64,000 nucleotides of DNA from Zea mays (Eukaryota; Streptophyta; Magnoliopsida; Poales; Poaceae). Positions 22,099 through 34,500 of the stretch are shown here, piece by piece. The notes below the pieces were generated by a model. It saw nothing but the letters and a program-made list of their open reading frames with translations, made no database searches and was not told the origin of the DNA. The stretch spans positions 78,922,683 to 78,986,682 of the forward strand of contig NC_050096.1 in the NCBI RefSeq assembly GCF_902167145.1. Reading direction: 5' to 3'. A program made the translations under genes and the position numbers. The stretch's first letter is position 1. Each line of letters starts with the position of its first letter.

Positions 22099-25000
22099 CT
22101 ATGGGTAGAACTTCCTGAGATGTTCTATGTTCCATGAGTTCCCAATTTCTGTTCCGTCCATCTGAGTGAGGCGATATGATCCCGGCCGAGTGACTTCTGC
22201 TACTATGAATGGTCCTTCCCATAGAGGTGACAATTTATGTTGTCCTTCCCCTGTTAGAATTCGGCGGAGGACGAGATCTCCCACTGCGAAGGATCGACGC
22301 CGTATGGCCTTATCATGATAGCGCCTCAGAGTTTGCTGGTATCGCGCTGATTGAAGCACTGTATTCAGTCGCTCTTCTTCGAGTACGTCAACGTCTTCCA
22401 GCCTAGTAGCTTCAGCTTCTGCTATGTTATCAAAGATTAACCTTGGTGCCCCGAACTTGAGATCGGCGGGTAGCACTGCCTCCGAACCATAAACCATAAA
22501 GAAGAGGGTATTTCCATGCAGAGCTCGGCTGGGTTGAGTTCTCAGGCTCCAAACTACATATGGCAACTTTCTGATCCATTTTCCTGCGAACTTTTCATTC
22601 TTGTCGAAGACTTTCTTTCTGAGTGCTTCTAATATCATCCCGTTGGCTCTTTCTACTTGCCCGTTGGCTCTTGGGTGTGCCATCGAGGCATATTTGATCT
22701 GAATGCTCTTTTGCTCGCAGAAATCAAAGAATTCTGAACTGGTGAAGTTGGATCCTAGGACAGTTATGATGCTATTCGGTATCCCGAACCTGAATATTAT
22801 ATCTTGTATGAATTCCACTGCCTTAGCTGAAGTTAGAGAAGCAATGGGTTTGAACTCTATCCATTTAGTGAATTTGTCGATAGCCACCAGTACATGAGTG
22901 TATCCTCCTTGAGCTTTCTTGAAAGGTCCAATCATATCCAATCCCCAGCACGCGAACGGCCAGGTTATGGGTATAGTCTACATCTGCTGTGCTGGTAGAT
23001 GCTGCTGTTTTGACAAGTACTGGCAGGCTTCGCACCTCTGGACTAACTCAGCCGCATCACTCTTCGCTGTTGGCCAGTAAAAACCTGACCTGAAGACTTT
23101 CCCAACCAGGGTCCTAGATGTTGCGTGTATTCCACATTGCCCAGCATGGATCTCATTTAGAAGTTGCTTTCCAGTAGCTGGGAGAACGCATTTCATGAGG
23201 ACTCCGGATGCGCCCCTTCTGTATAGTGTTTCTCCAATGAGTGTATAGTGAGCTGATTGTCTTGCGATGCGCTCGGTTGTATTCTTGTCATCTGGCTCCT
23301 CCTCATTTTTTATATATTTGATGATCAACTCTGGTTGGCTCAAAGTATTACATTCTTCTGCCTGATCCAGTGAGATGCTCGGGTGTGATATTTCTTGAAC
23401 AAAGACTCCATGTGGGACCTGAGTTCGACTAGATCCTAGCTTGGACAATACATCAGCTGTCGTGTTTCGATCTCTCTCTACATGGTGAAATTCCAGACCT
23501 TCAAACTTGTCTTCTAGTTTCCGGACGGCAGTGCAATATTTTCCCATGGAATCGCTCGAACAATCCCATTCTTTGTTTATCTGACTTATGACTACTAGAG
23601 AATCTCCATATACCATCAGTCTCTTGATGCCCAGTGATATAGCAATGTTCAGTCCATGAATCAGAGCTTCATATTCTGCTGCATTGTTAGAGGCTGGAAA
23701 TAACAACTGAAGGGCGTATCTGAGGTGCTTGCCTCCAGGTGCAGTAAAGAGGATCCCTGCGCCTGCTCCTTGTAGCTTTAACGAGCCATCAAAATACATT
23801 CGCCATACTTCTGCAGTTTCTGGGTTATCTGGTACTTGTTGTTCGGTCCACTCCGATACGAAGTCAACCAGTGCTTGAGTTTTAATGGCAGTGCGGGGTC
23901 GAAATTCAATGTCATGAGATCCTAGCTCACAGGCCCACTTGGCTATTCTCCCGATGGCTTCTTTGTTGTGAAGAATATCTCCTATCAGAAATCCGGTGAC
24001 TACTATGGCTTTGTGGTCGTCGAAGTAGTGACGGAGCTTGCGTGCAGTTAGAAGTACTACATATAATAGCTTCTGAACTTGAGGGTATTTCTTCTTCGAG
24101 GGACCCAGAACTTCACTGATGAAATAAACAGGATGTTGTACTGGGTATGCATGTCCTTCTTCTGCTCGCTCGACTACCAACGCGGTGCTCACCACGTGAG
24201 TCGTGCAAGAGATATATAGCAGCAGAACTTCAGCTGGTTGAGTCGGCGTGGCTCGACGCGGTGGTTTCAGCACTGGTGGTGTCGTCAAGAACTTTTTCAA
24301 TGCATCTAGGGCTTCCTATGCTTCTGAAGTCCACTGAAACTTGTCCACCTTCTTGAGTAACTTATAGAATGGTAAGCCTTTTTCTCCCAGCCTGGATATA
24401 AATCTGCTCAGGGCTGCCATACATCCGGTAAGTCTTTGAACTTTCTTCTGTGATCGCGGTGCCTCCATCCTCATGATAGCTTCGATCTTTTTTGGATTAG
24501 CTTCAATTCCCCGGTGGCTGACAATAAACTCGAGCAACTTTCCTGCTGGTACCCCGAAAACACATTTTTTGGGATTAAGCTTCCATCGATATCGTCGTAG
24601 ACTGTTGAAAACCAGCTGTAAATCTTCAATGAAATTTTTCGAATTTTCTGTTTTCATCACCACATCGTCCACATAAGCTTCCACATGCTTGCCCCAGTGA
24701 TCGGCTAAGCATGTTTGAATAGCTCTCTAATAAGTCGCTCCAACGTTTTTGAGGCCGAACGACATGGAGGTGTAGCAGAAAGCACCGAATGGTGTGATGA
24801 ACGCTGTTTTTTCCTTGTCTTCTTTCGCTAGGCTAATCTGATGATACCCAGAGTAGCAATCCAAGAAGGACAACACAGAACATCCAGCGGTGGAATCTAC
24901 CACCTGATCTATCCTAGGAAGCCCGAAGGGATCCTTTGGACAGTGTTTGTTGAGATCCGTATAGTCGACGCACATGCGTCAATCCACTTTATTCTTTTTG

Positions 25001-28000
25001 AGTACAAGAACAGGGTTGGCTAACCACTCGGGATGTAACACCTCTCTAATAAATCCAGCCGCGACCAAGCGAGCCAGCTCAGCGCGAATGGCCTCTCTCT
25101 TGTCGGGCGTGAAACGACGCAACTTTTGCCGAATCGGTCTCGCCTGAGGGTAGACCTTTAATTTGTGCTCGGCCAGTTCTCTTGGGACTCCCGGCATATT
25201 TGCAGATTGCCATGCGAATACGTCTCGGTTATCTTGCAGGAACTGGATGAGCGCGCCTTCCTATTTGTCATCCAGGTTGGAGCTGATGATGGCGGTTTTG
25301 CGTTCATCAGTGAACCCAAGGTTGACTCTTTTGGTTTCTTCAGTCGGCCGCATAGAGGTCGCAGCTTGAGCCTCGTTCGCAGGTACCGCGAGGTCTTCCT
25401 CAGGCTTTGAGTTCGCCTGCGCAGAAGAAGTCGCCGATGGTTTGGTGGTGAGGGCCGCCTGAATGGCCACTCGAAAACATTCTGCGGCGCCTTGGAAGTC
25501 AGCGCGCATAGTTATGATCCCTTGCGGCCCTGGCATCTTCAATATCATGTATGTATAATGCGGAATGGCCATGAATTTCGCCAATCCAGGCCTCCCGATG
25601 ATGGCGTTGTACCCGCAGTCAAAGTTCACCACTTCGAACCTTAGGAACTCGGTTCTGTAGTTCTCCGGAGTTCCGAAGGTGATCGGCATGTAGATGTGGC
25701 CCAACGGGTATTCTCCTTCAGTCGGCACGATGCCGAAGAAAGGAGTGTCTGACTCGTGGAGTTCTTTGAGGTGAACTCCCAAGCCTTGGAGTGTTTGGGG
25801 GAAGGTGACGTTGATGCTGCTCCCCCCGTCCACCAATACCTTCTTCACCCTGCTCTCTCGGATCACTGGATCGACGAGGAGCGGGTATTTGCCTGGGTGA
25901 TCGAAGTTGAGCCACTGATCCGCCCGAGTGAAGGTGATTGGGTGCTCCGACCACCGGTATGGGGCGGGAGGGCCGGTAGTTGCCACCAGTATCTGGCGAT
26001 CATTGAGCTTTTGTTGTCTCTTGTTCTCCTGCGATCCGTGTCCGCCGAAGATGACATTGACCTCTCTGTCAACACGCGGGAAGGCTCCACCTCCTCCCTC
26101 CTCCTGCTGCTGGGGTTGTCGCGGTTCTCCTAGTCCTCCTCGTGGCGGGGGAGGAGGTAGAGGCTGGAAGGGTCAGCTGTGCCCGACGGAGTGCTTGAAG
26201 TCTATGCAGTTCCAAAGGGTGTGGCGCATGTCCTTGTGGTACGGGCACTGGGCGTCGAGGATGTCGTCCAGCGTGCGTTCGCCTCCACGAGGTCCTCCCT
26301 GGACGCGAGAGGCAGGTGGTCCGGCGGCGTGGACTTCTTCGCGAGGTCTCTTCTCCCAATGCTTGTCGGGCTGCTGATTCGTGTCGCGTCGCGGTGTCGC
26401 TGGTGCTGGCTTCACTCCTCCGATGAGGTCCTGAGCTCGCTCGTCGGCGATGATGTAGAGGTCGGCTTCCCGGAACAGTTGCTCGGAGGTAGTTGGCGCC
26501 TTCTGCAATATGGTTCGGACGAAGGCCGAGTCATTGGATCCTCTGTAGAAGTCCTCTATCACTGCCGCCTCCGCGACCTCGGGGATACGATTTCTCATGG
26601 TCTGGAACCTTTTGAGGTATGACCTGAGAGTTTCGTCCCCCCGGTGCTTGATGGATTTAAGGTCCCATGGCTGTGCCGGTTTGTCGGAGAGGGACTGAAA
26701 GTTGGCGGTGAAGCGCCGACTGAAGTCGCTCCAGTCGTCGATGCAGTGTCGGGGTAGGTGTCACAGCCATTGCAGCGCGTCTTGCCCGAGGATGATAGGT
26801 AAGTACGCGATCATTATGTCCTCGGTCGCCCCAGCAGCTCGGGCAGCGGTGGTGTAGATGACCAGCCAGCCTCCTGGATCCTGCTTAGGTTCGTATTTGT
26901 CGACGTTGGATACCTTGAAGTTAGGGGGCCATTGAATGGCCCTGAGGCGCGGAGTAAGTGCCGATACTCCACACGTGTCCTCCTGTCGTCGATGATGTTA
27001 TCTGTCCTGGGGAGGGGAGTGATCATTGTGGTGCCTCGACCGTCCCCTGACGGTGCCTCCAGTTGAAGCTGTGGCCGACTCGGTCCTGGTAGCCTGGCTT
27101 TGTGCGGGGATGCCATGGTCCCGGTCATACTCTTCTCGACGACGGATCTCGTTCTCGTGTCGTCGTTCACGCGAAGCATTGATGGAGCTCCGCGCGTCCC
27201 GACGACTGTTGATGGCGTGTCGTAGATCGTTCGGCGGGTGAGCGAGGGGTAGAAGGTGATTGGCTGCTTGAGTGAACAGCCGCCGATAGCCCTCGGCGTC
27301 GGGAGTCCGAGGGAGGCCATCAGCTATCCGAGCCAACACCCCTCCAACTTCACTCGACGTGTTCATGGCTCGGGCGAAGTCGGGGTTCAAGTTGCGCCCG
27401 AAGAGTGGATTTTCCCGACGCTGCCTTGTCTCCTGCTCGGCCTGTTCTTGAGCCCGCCAACGATCGCGTCGTCGGGAATTCCTTCGTTCCCTGAAGACAC
27501 GTTCCTCCGGAGTTTCTCCTATCTCCGAGACCTCGTCTCGCGATACGAGTTGCGCTAGGTCCCGCTCTCCGGCCTCGTGATGTCGCTGGATATTTCGGTG
27601 TCGGTTCCTCCGTCTGCGGGATTCCCGCTGAGGAGGTTCCTCTCCGGGTGCAGTCGGCTCGTCGTTGGAGATGGGGGGCGACTCCACTCTCCCGATGAAG
27701 AGGACGTCGGGGTAGAATGGAGTAGCTGTCACAGCGATCTTCTTTCTGCTCTCCTTTGAGGGCGGAGGTGCAGAAAGATCAGTTTGATGATCCTTTGCTT
27801 CTTTTCTCCTTGTGATTCGTGTCCATTCTTTCGTCGGAGAGGTGGACAGCGGAGTTCTCCGGGCTGAGGGACCCTCAGCTCCTATCTTGCTGGAGGTAAT
27901 CTTTTTTAGGAGCGCTGGAGGTTGCGCCTTTTCCTGTCTCGCCCCGATTTTCCCGAAGATTCCTGAGGAAGGCTTTTTCTCCGGCGGATCCGCGAGGCGA

Positions 28001-28098
28001 TGCAGAGTTCCCTCCTCATTTGCTACAGATGAGATAGTACCGAAGCAGAATATGGATCCGGGGCGGATGATGATCTTGTGCTGGAAGGTGACGGCCAT
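22099..28098 (-). pseudogene. gag-pol: Gag-Pol polyprotein of the 14-kb Tat element, eight in-frame stops, no frameshift
   Basis: One 2000-codon minus-strand frame from ATG 28098-28096 to 22099. Gag is at 28098-26176, with GQDALQWL and the protein-core SFSRRFTANF-type block. Protease has KKVLVDGGSSINV (about 25880). RT has MCVDYTDLNKHCPKD, CYSGYHQI and YVDD (24675-24664). RNase H is at 24300-23900. A second, archaeal-type RNase H has MYFDGSLKLQGAGAG (about 23790) and NNAAEYEAL. Integrase follows, with HHCC (about 23130-22990) and a core starting LDMIGPF. Stops lie at 27000, 26763, 26175, 25263, 24981, 24729, 24318 and 22980 (first base on the minus strand), yet the frame never shifts over 6 kb. 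The second integrase Asp is replaced by Val (22761-22759, ITVLGSNF), so integrase would be dead even without the stops. Confidence 0.92.
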
Positions 28099-28124
28099 TG
28101 AGCTAGCTTGGATCGATGACACAC

Positions 28125-28142
28125 CCCCTACCTGGCGCGCCA
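28125..28142 (-). other. Primer-binding site of the 14-kb Tat element
   Basis: On the minus strand TGGCGCGCCAGGTAGGGG begins two bases after the 5' LTR end. It starts with the TGG expected opposite a tRNA CCA end; I cannot confirm which tRNA. Confidence 0.7.
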
Positions 28143-28144
28143 GC

Positions 28145-28766
28145 TGTCGGTGTTTCGGGTCCGACCGCGCACCCAGGGTTACCCCCAAGGTGCTTTTTAG
28201 GAGTAGGACGGTGTTATCGACTGTAACTCGATGGTTCGTGCTAAGCGCACGAGAAATAGTAGACAACGATGTACAGGTTCAGGCCGCTTTGAGATGCGTA
28301 ACACCCTACGTCCTGGCTGGAGTGCTTTATGCGATGGGTTACAAGGGAGCTCTCTAGTGCTGGAAAACGTAGAGAGCGGGGTGGATGGCTAAGTGACGAA
28401 TGATGTCTCTCTCGGTCCATCGTCTTGAAGGGGTGCCCCCTAGGCCTTATATACCCGACCGTGGGGCATTACATGTGGATAATAGTGAACTAACTGAGTC
28501 TATCTCCCTATAATTCAGCCGACTCATCCTGGCCCAGTTCCGATGTATGGGACCCCTGTGCAGGAAGGTCGGGTCACTACTGTGATTACTGCTCGGATGT
28601 TGTTGGGCCGTCTGGGCTTGCATCTGACCCGGCCTTGTGCTGATCTGTCTCACTGGTCGTTCCTCCCAGGCCCACGAGGGGATGACCTTACAAAGTATGG
28701 GGTCTTTGGGCCTTTCGTGAGAACTTCTATCCTTCTAGTGGATCCGGGGGATATCTGTCCCCCACA
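28145..28766 (-). repeat. 5' LTR of the 14-kb Tat element (622 bp)
   Basis: Same ends as 14687-15333, but it lacks a 23-bp segment present there (about 15022-15044) and carries scattered substitutions. TATATAAGG on the minus strand at about 28443-28451 is the likely promoter. Confidence 0.92.
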
Positions 28767-29568
28767 GTGCACGAGCACCCAGAGTTCCCCGGCTTTCTCC
28801 CGCGGCCAAGAATCATGGTTGATTCGATATGGAGGTGAGTACGGCTTGCAGCGGGTTCCAAAGCTCCCTGCGCCAGCGACGGGGCACGAGGTACAGGTGC
28901 AGGCACCAAAGGATGGGTGAAGGGGATGCCACGACGGATAGATATATAGCCTCGCGAGGATGCCCATGGGGAAGATCTGAGGGCGGGCGGAGGAATCTAC
29001 CTGGGCGTGGTCGCGCGGGATCTGCGGACTGGGTCGGCAGCGGAGAAATCGGCGGCCGTTGAGGAGGGTGAAGCTGACCCGATGGGACCCATGTGACAGA
29101 GACACAAAACCTGGCGCGCCAGATGCTGGCCGAGCTGAGTCTGCGAGATGAAGGGCTGACGGGCAGGGTCCAGCTATCAGTGTATCAGCAGGTGGTACTG
29201 GGCTGCGTGGAAGGAAAGGCGAAATGGGCCAAAACGCGAATTCAGGCCCAAGTCGGTTTTTTTTTCTTTTTCTCTCTTTTCTTTTCTATTCCTAATTTCA
29301 AAATTCAATTATTCAAACTCAAATTTATACTCCTGTTTTAAATTTCAGATTTTCAAAATGTCTCAATTGAAATCCAAATGTGAATATAAACATATTATTT
29401 TAAATATTATTATTTTATTCTTCTTCCCTTATTTGACTCTAACAATAATTGACTTTATTACAAATTTCTTTTTCTCATTCCCTAATTCCCAAAGCACTGT
29501 AATATCTATATTTATTTATTTTATTATTATTATTATTATTTTCTACCAGTTTTGGGCTTTACAATTTT

Positions 29569-30310
29569 TGAATGCTAATAACTTTGTGTTGCTTTGTTCC
29601 TCCTTTTCAGAGTTGGGCCACTCAAGATCTTCGTCATCCGTTGAGTTACTTGTACAACCCTTTTCCCTGATGCAACGTCTGCCTTTAACCTACTACCAGC
29701 AACCTTTTTCAACTTTGATCTTGCAACAACATGATACCCATCATCTTCATCTCCATTGTGAGCAGCTATGTTAGCATCACCTACATACACTTCATTGTCA
29801 GTGTCCACTAAGTCCAAATCTTCATCACTGCTAATAACTAGACAGTCTACTTCAATTGCAGGGTTAAAGTCCTTGTAGAAATCTAGTAGTTTCTCAGCCT
29901 CTCGGTCTTTATTTGGTTGTGCCTTGACATGGCTCAAGATCTTGAGGGAGAGAAACAATTGGGTTTGCCACTACATCATCCTAATCTAAACCACCAACAT
30001 TGTTATCATGGTAAAAATATAGAACCAGATTGTTCACTCGATCAACCATAGAACACATTGCAATGGTGTCTGAATCTGATATGATAACCCTTAATCCATC
30101 ATCCAATCCTTTTCCAGGTAATAACCAATACACTTTAAGATCCTCAAACTTCTCAAACCAGAAAACCTTGCCATCAACATAGGACCACAGTTTACCAAGC
30201 CCAACAAAAATCCTAGTATGATTAATCTCCACTTTGAACTCATCACTACTATAACCTATAAAATTGTGAACTATTTCATTAGAGCATGGCCGCCTAAACC
30301 CAAGAATCAA
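29569..30310 (-). pseudogene. MULE transposase, N-terminal part, frameshifted
   Basis: The upstream half of the gene whose other part is at 1-376. From ATG 30310 the minus strand encodes an N-terminal domain common in grass MULE proteins (LWSYVDGKVFWFEKFEDLKVYWLLP), ending at a TAG at 29981-29983. A second frame, 29958-29575, carries an acidic linker (EVDCLVISSDEDLDLVDTDNE). Near the LTR junction a third frame reads DDEDLEWPNSEKEEQ and would run straight into the segment at 376. At least two frame changes therefore precede the LTR insertion point at 29564-29568. Confidence 0.7.
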
Positions 30311-30839
30311 AACCCCAATTTTGTTAACTCTAGAGTGGAAGGAAGAAGAGAGTGCGATTGAAGGGTTTCACTGACCATAGTCCGGTGGGGGCTGTCCTTT
30401 CGGCCGATGTCTAGGAGCCATCACCGAGCTTCCTGGTTGTCCGTCTTCTCGTCGTCTTCCTCGATGAATGATACCCCGCTTCTCATCGTCGATCAAATGC
30501 AGTTCACGGGAGTCGATCCATCTGAAAGCCAACAGTCGCAAAGAAAGGTAGGAATGACGGGGGATAGGGGGTCAGTTTTTGAGGTTGCAATGTGTTCCAG
30601 TGTGTAATGTGGTCCATGGTGGCAGCCATGTCGGAAAGCAGTATGGTGGAAACTATGTTTTGCATCATTGCATGGTACAGTAAAGTTTGAGCACTCGAAT
30701 TACTGGTTTTGAGAGTTAGGTGACCTATGTGGCACCCAGAGCTAAGTTCCTAGACTGCTAGTGTATTTCACTCAAACACACGCAATGCAAGCACTACTGA
30801 ACAACACTCATGTACACTTGTCCCCTTAAACACACACAC
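30311..30839. other. Unassigned; probably the 5' flank of the MULE
   Basis: No convincing ORF on either strand. The part next to 30310 (to about 30560) has moderate GC and may be the MULE leader or captured sequence. I could not recognise a terminal inverted repeat. CACAC at 30835-30839 is the duplication of the next element. Confidence 0.4.
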
Positions 30840-31455
30840 TGTTGACGCCTTTTCGGAGCGCCAAATACTCAAGAAGAACCGACGGTGGTGCTCTCTGGTC
30901 AGGCGCGGACGGTCCGCGGCCTGGGGCCGGACGGTCCGCAGGGGCTAGGTTTTCCTGCCTGACGTCCGGACGGTCCGCGCCCTGGGGTCGGACGGTCCGC
31001 GCGTGCGCAGGGGCGGCGGAAGATCACCGGCGGCGCCTGGATCTCGCTCCCGGGAGGGACCCCGTCGGGGAGGAGAGATCCTAGGGGTTGTCTAGGCTCG
31101 GGCCGGCCGACCTAGACTCCTCCAATCAGCGTAGAGTCGAAGAGAGGCGAAGAATTTGGGGATTGAGAGGCTAAACCTAAACTAGACTAGAACTACTCCT
31201 AGGATAAAATGCGAATAAAAGTTGTATTGATTCGATTGTTGATGATTACAAATCGGTCGTAGACCTCTCTATTTATAGAGGAGGGGGGCTGGACCCTTTA
31301 CACAACTGATTCCGAGTTAATCCCGCGAATATAGCTAACAACCGTAGCACAAAACTCGGAACCCTAATCTGTTCTGCGCACGCGCGGACCGTCCGGACCG
31401 TGGACCGTCCGGCCTTAGGGCCGGACCGTCCGCTTGCTCATTTCTGGTTCAAACA
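30840..31455 (-). repeat. 3' LTR of the 9.1-kb Tat element (616 bp)
   Basis: On the + strand TGTTGACGCC...GGTTCAAACA. It contains seven GGACNGTCC palindromes (starts 30907, 30929, 30968, 30990, 31386, 31402, 31423). In element orientation TATAAATAG at about 31269-31277 is a TATA box. ATGCCCCCTGCCTTTT just after 31455 gives the minus-strand polypurine tract. Confidence 0.92.
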
Positions 31456-31526
31456 TATGCCCCCTGCCTTTTGGTGGAGCTGGGCGAACCAAAAGCAACT
31501 AACTCGATGTGATCACATCGGTTCTC

Positions 31527-34500
31527 TTAGGCATCTTGCCACATACTAGGATGGTACTGTTTGAGGAAACGCCCATTCAAAGCCTTTGGTAAATCCTTGC
31601 CTTGTAATGTTTGTAGCAAATAGGCGTTACCAGATATTACATGTTTTACTTTATAAGGACCCTCCCAGCTTGGCGACCATTTCCCAAACTTCCGGTCTTT
31701 ATTCCTTAGAGGCAAGATGGTCTTCCACACCAGATCTCCTACTTGAAATGACTTTGCTTTGACCTTCTTATTGTAGGCCCTGGCTACCATAATCTTGTCC
31801 TTTTCTATTGCTCCCAAAGCTATCACCCTCTTGTCGGTCACCTCATCAATATTATCCATCATTGAATTATAATAATCAGTGATCGTTAGATCATTTTGTC
31901 TCGCGAACCTGACAGCATTCAAACTTATTTCCACAGGCAATACTGCTTCCTGCCCATAGACAAGCTCAAAAGGAGATACTTTAGTAGCACTATGTTTAGA
32001 TATTCTATGAGCCCATAAAGCTTCGGACAAAATCTTATGCCAATGTTTAGGATTATCAGATATTTTCTTTTTTATCAAATTAATCAATGTCCTATTGCTA
32101 GACTCGGCCTGACCATTGGCCTGAGCATAATATGGAGATGAATTAAGCAGCTTAATTCTGTATAATTCAGCAAATTCACGTACCTCCTTTGACATAAAAG
32201 AAGTACCTTGATCTGTAGTTAAGGTCTGGGGAATGCTGAATCTATGAATGATATGCTCAGTTATAAACTCAATTACCTCCTTGTGTGTCATGTTCTTTAG
32301 AGCAACGGCTTCAGTCCATTTGGTGAAGTAGTCAGTGGCAACTAACACAAACCGATGCCCCTTTGATGATGAAGGATGAATTTCTCCAATAAAGTCTAAT
32401 CCCCATCCTCTGAACGGCCAAGGCTTGATAATAGGATGTAATTCGGCTGCAGGGACCAACTGTAGGTCGCCGAATTTTTGACACACTTGGCAACCCTTGT
32501 AGTACTTGAAACAATCAGCTATCATACTAGGCCAATAAAAACCAGACCTTCGCAACAACCACTTCATCTTTGGAGCTGATTGATGAGTACCACAAATTCC
32601 CTCATGTACTTCGGCCATGGCTAATATAGCATCGTCTGGGCCCAAGCACTTAAGCAGGATGTCATTGACTGTTCGGCGGTAAAGTTCATCACTCATCAAA
32701 ATATACTTGAAAGCTGTTCGCCGAATGTTCTTATCTGTCCTGATATTGGGATTTCGTAAATAATTAAGTATAGGTGTCCTCCAATCACTTGCATCGGCTT
32801 CATTGTCAGCCGAATTGATGAAAAGAACATTTCTGGTAACCCCGGACGGTCCGGCGTCATCACGCGGACAGTCCGCGACCTGGGAATTTGGCTTTGCACT
32901 AGTTATCAGATTTACAGTTTTGTGAAACTTCCCTCTCTTTATCCGATAACCTGATGCGTCTTGTGCCAAATCATTAGCTCTATGATTCTCAACTCTAGAG
33001 ATATGCCGAATACTGAATTCGTCAAATGAATGGATTATGCTCCAACATTTCTCAAGGTAACTATTTAGAGTACCATCAAAACATTGATATTCTTCTAACA
33101 CTTGTTGGACAACCAGCTGAGAATCACCAAATACCTTCACATGTTTTACTCCCATACCATTTAAGAGTTCTAAGCCGAATAGAAGGGCCTCATATTCAGC
33201 TTGATTATTAGTGCAATAAGTTTTCAATCGGCTAGAGAAGTCAAAGGAGACATTACTTGGTGAAACAAGTACAATGCCAATTCCTTGCCCTTCATTGCAA
33301 ACCGATCCATCAAAATATAAAGTCCAAGGAGTAATAGTGAGGTATGACATGTCTAGCTCATAAACATCATTAACCCGATGTTCTACAATGAAATCCGCTA
33401 CGACTTGGCCTTTCATAGATTTCAGTGGTTCATAGGCCAAGTCATATTCTATTAGTGCATAAGCCCACTTACCAATTCTACCACTCATAATTGGGTTATG
33501 CAACATGTATTTGATCACATCGGCTTGACCAGAAACAGTGCAATGACTAGACAGTAAATAACATCTACATTTGGTGCAGGCATAAAACAAGCATAAGCAT
33601 AACTTTTCAATAAAAGTGTACCTTGTTTCAGCATCCACCAACCTTCGGCTTAGATATGTCACCACATGCTCCTTCTCCTCAGTTTCTTGTGTCAGAACAG
33701 CCCCAATGACCTTATCCTCAGCTGCAATGTATAATCGAAATGGCACTCCTGCTCGTGGTGCTTTTAATATGGGAGCCGAAGATAAGTATTTTTTGATGAG
33801 ATCAAATGCTTCTTGCTGTTCTGCCCCCCAAGCGAATTCGACATCATTCTTAAGCCGAAGAATAGGGGTAAACGCATCAATCTTCCCGGCTAGGTTAGAA
33901 ATAAACCTTCGTAAATAATTCACCTTGCCGAGGAACCTCTGTACCTCGACCTTACAGGTCGGAGGCCCCACATTCCGAATAGACTTGATTCGGTCAGGGT
34001 CTATCTCTATACCATGTTCATGTATGACAAATCCTAAAAACTTACCAGCCGACACTCCAAAAGCACATTTACGTGGGTTCATTTTCAAACCATCCTGACG
34101 CATTTTATCAAAGGCTTTGCGCAAATCAGCTATATGAGAACTAAACTCAGCCGATTTGACTACAATATCATCAATGTAAACTTCCACAGTGTTTCCTAAC
34201 AATTCATGGAAGATCAAATTCATAGCCCTCTGATAAGTGGCACCAGCATTTTTCAGACCAAATGTCATGACGACCCACTCAAATAAACCAATGAAGCCTG
34301 GACATATAAAGGCCGTTTTAGACGCATCTTCTTCGGCCATGAAAATCTGATTGTATCCGGCATTACCATCAAGGAAGCTAATAATTCTGTTTCCTGATGC
34401 ATTATTGATTAATGTGTCGGCTATGGGCATGGGGTATTCGTCTTTAGGAGTTGCTCTATTTAAATTGCGAAAATCAATGCATACTCTAAGTTTACCTGAC

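Larger units (their letters stand above)
14687..28766 (-). mobile_element. Complete Tat-lineage Ty3/gypsy retrotransposon with antisense genes
   Basis: A 14.08-kb element on the minus strand, bounded by GTGCA duplications at 14682-14686 and 28767-28771. The 5' LTR is 28145-28766 and the 3' LTR 14687-15333. The minus strand carries one long gag-pol frame (28098 to 22099). The 5-kb stretch between pol and the 3' LTR holds tandem repeats and at least two genes on the opposite (+) strand. Dual RNase H domains plus antisense ORFs downstream of pol are hallmarks of the plant Tat lineage (Grande/RIRE2-like groups). LTR divergence is visibly higher than in the 1445 element (about 20 substitutions and a 23-bp indel by eye), so it is older. 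The exact maize family is not identified. Confidence 0.92.
377..29563 (-). repeat. Solo LTR of a Tekay/Del-like family, split in three by nested elements
   Basis: On the + strand this repeat opens with TGTCACACCCGGG and closes with GGGCTTTACA, so in its own (minus) orientation it runs TGTAAAGCCC...CCGGGTGTGACA. It is flanked by identical 5-bp duplications ATTTT at 372-376 and 29564-29568. No internal region belongs to it, so it is a solo LTR left by LTR-LTR recombination. Its own sequence occupies 377-1444, 13274-14686 and 28772-29563, about 3.27 kb in total. The gaps are two complete retrotransposons, each with its own duplication. The terminal bases and an internal block (about 957-1040) resemble the LTRs of the 1445 element, so it is a related but distinct family. 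The LTR landed inside a MULE transposase gene. A second copy of the same family begins at 60487. Confidence 0.85.

Noticed and set aside
29113..29128. CTGGCGCGCCAG, resembling the primer-binding site at 28125
   Set aside because: Lies inside the solo LTR, not next to an LTR end; the ten-base TGGCGCGCCA is a palindrome and can recur by chance.
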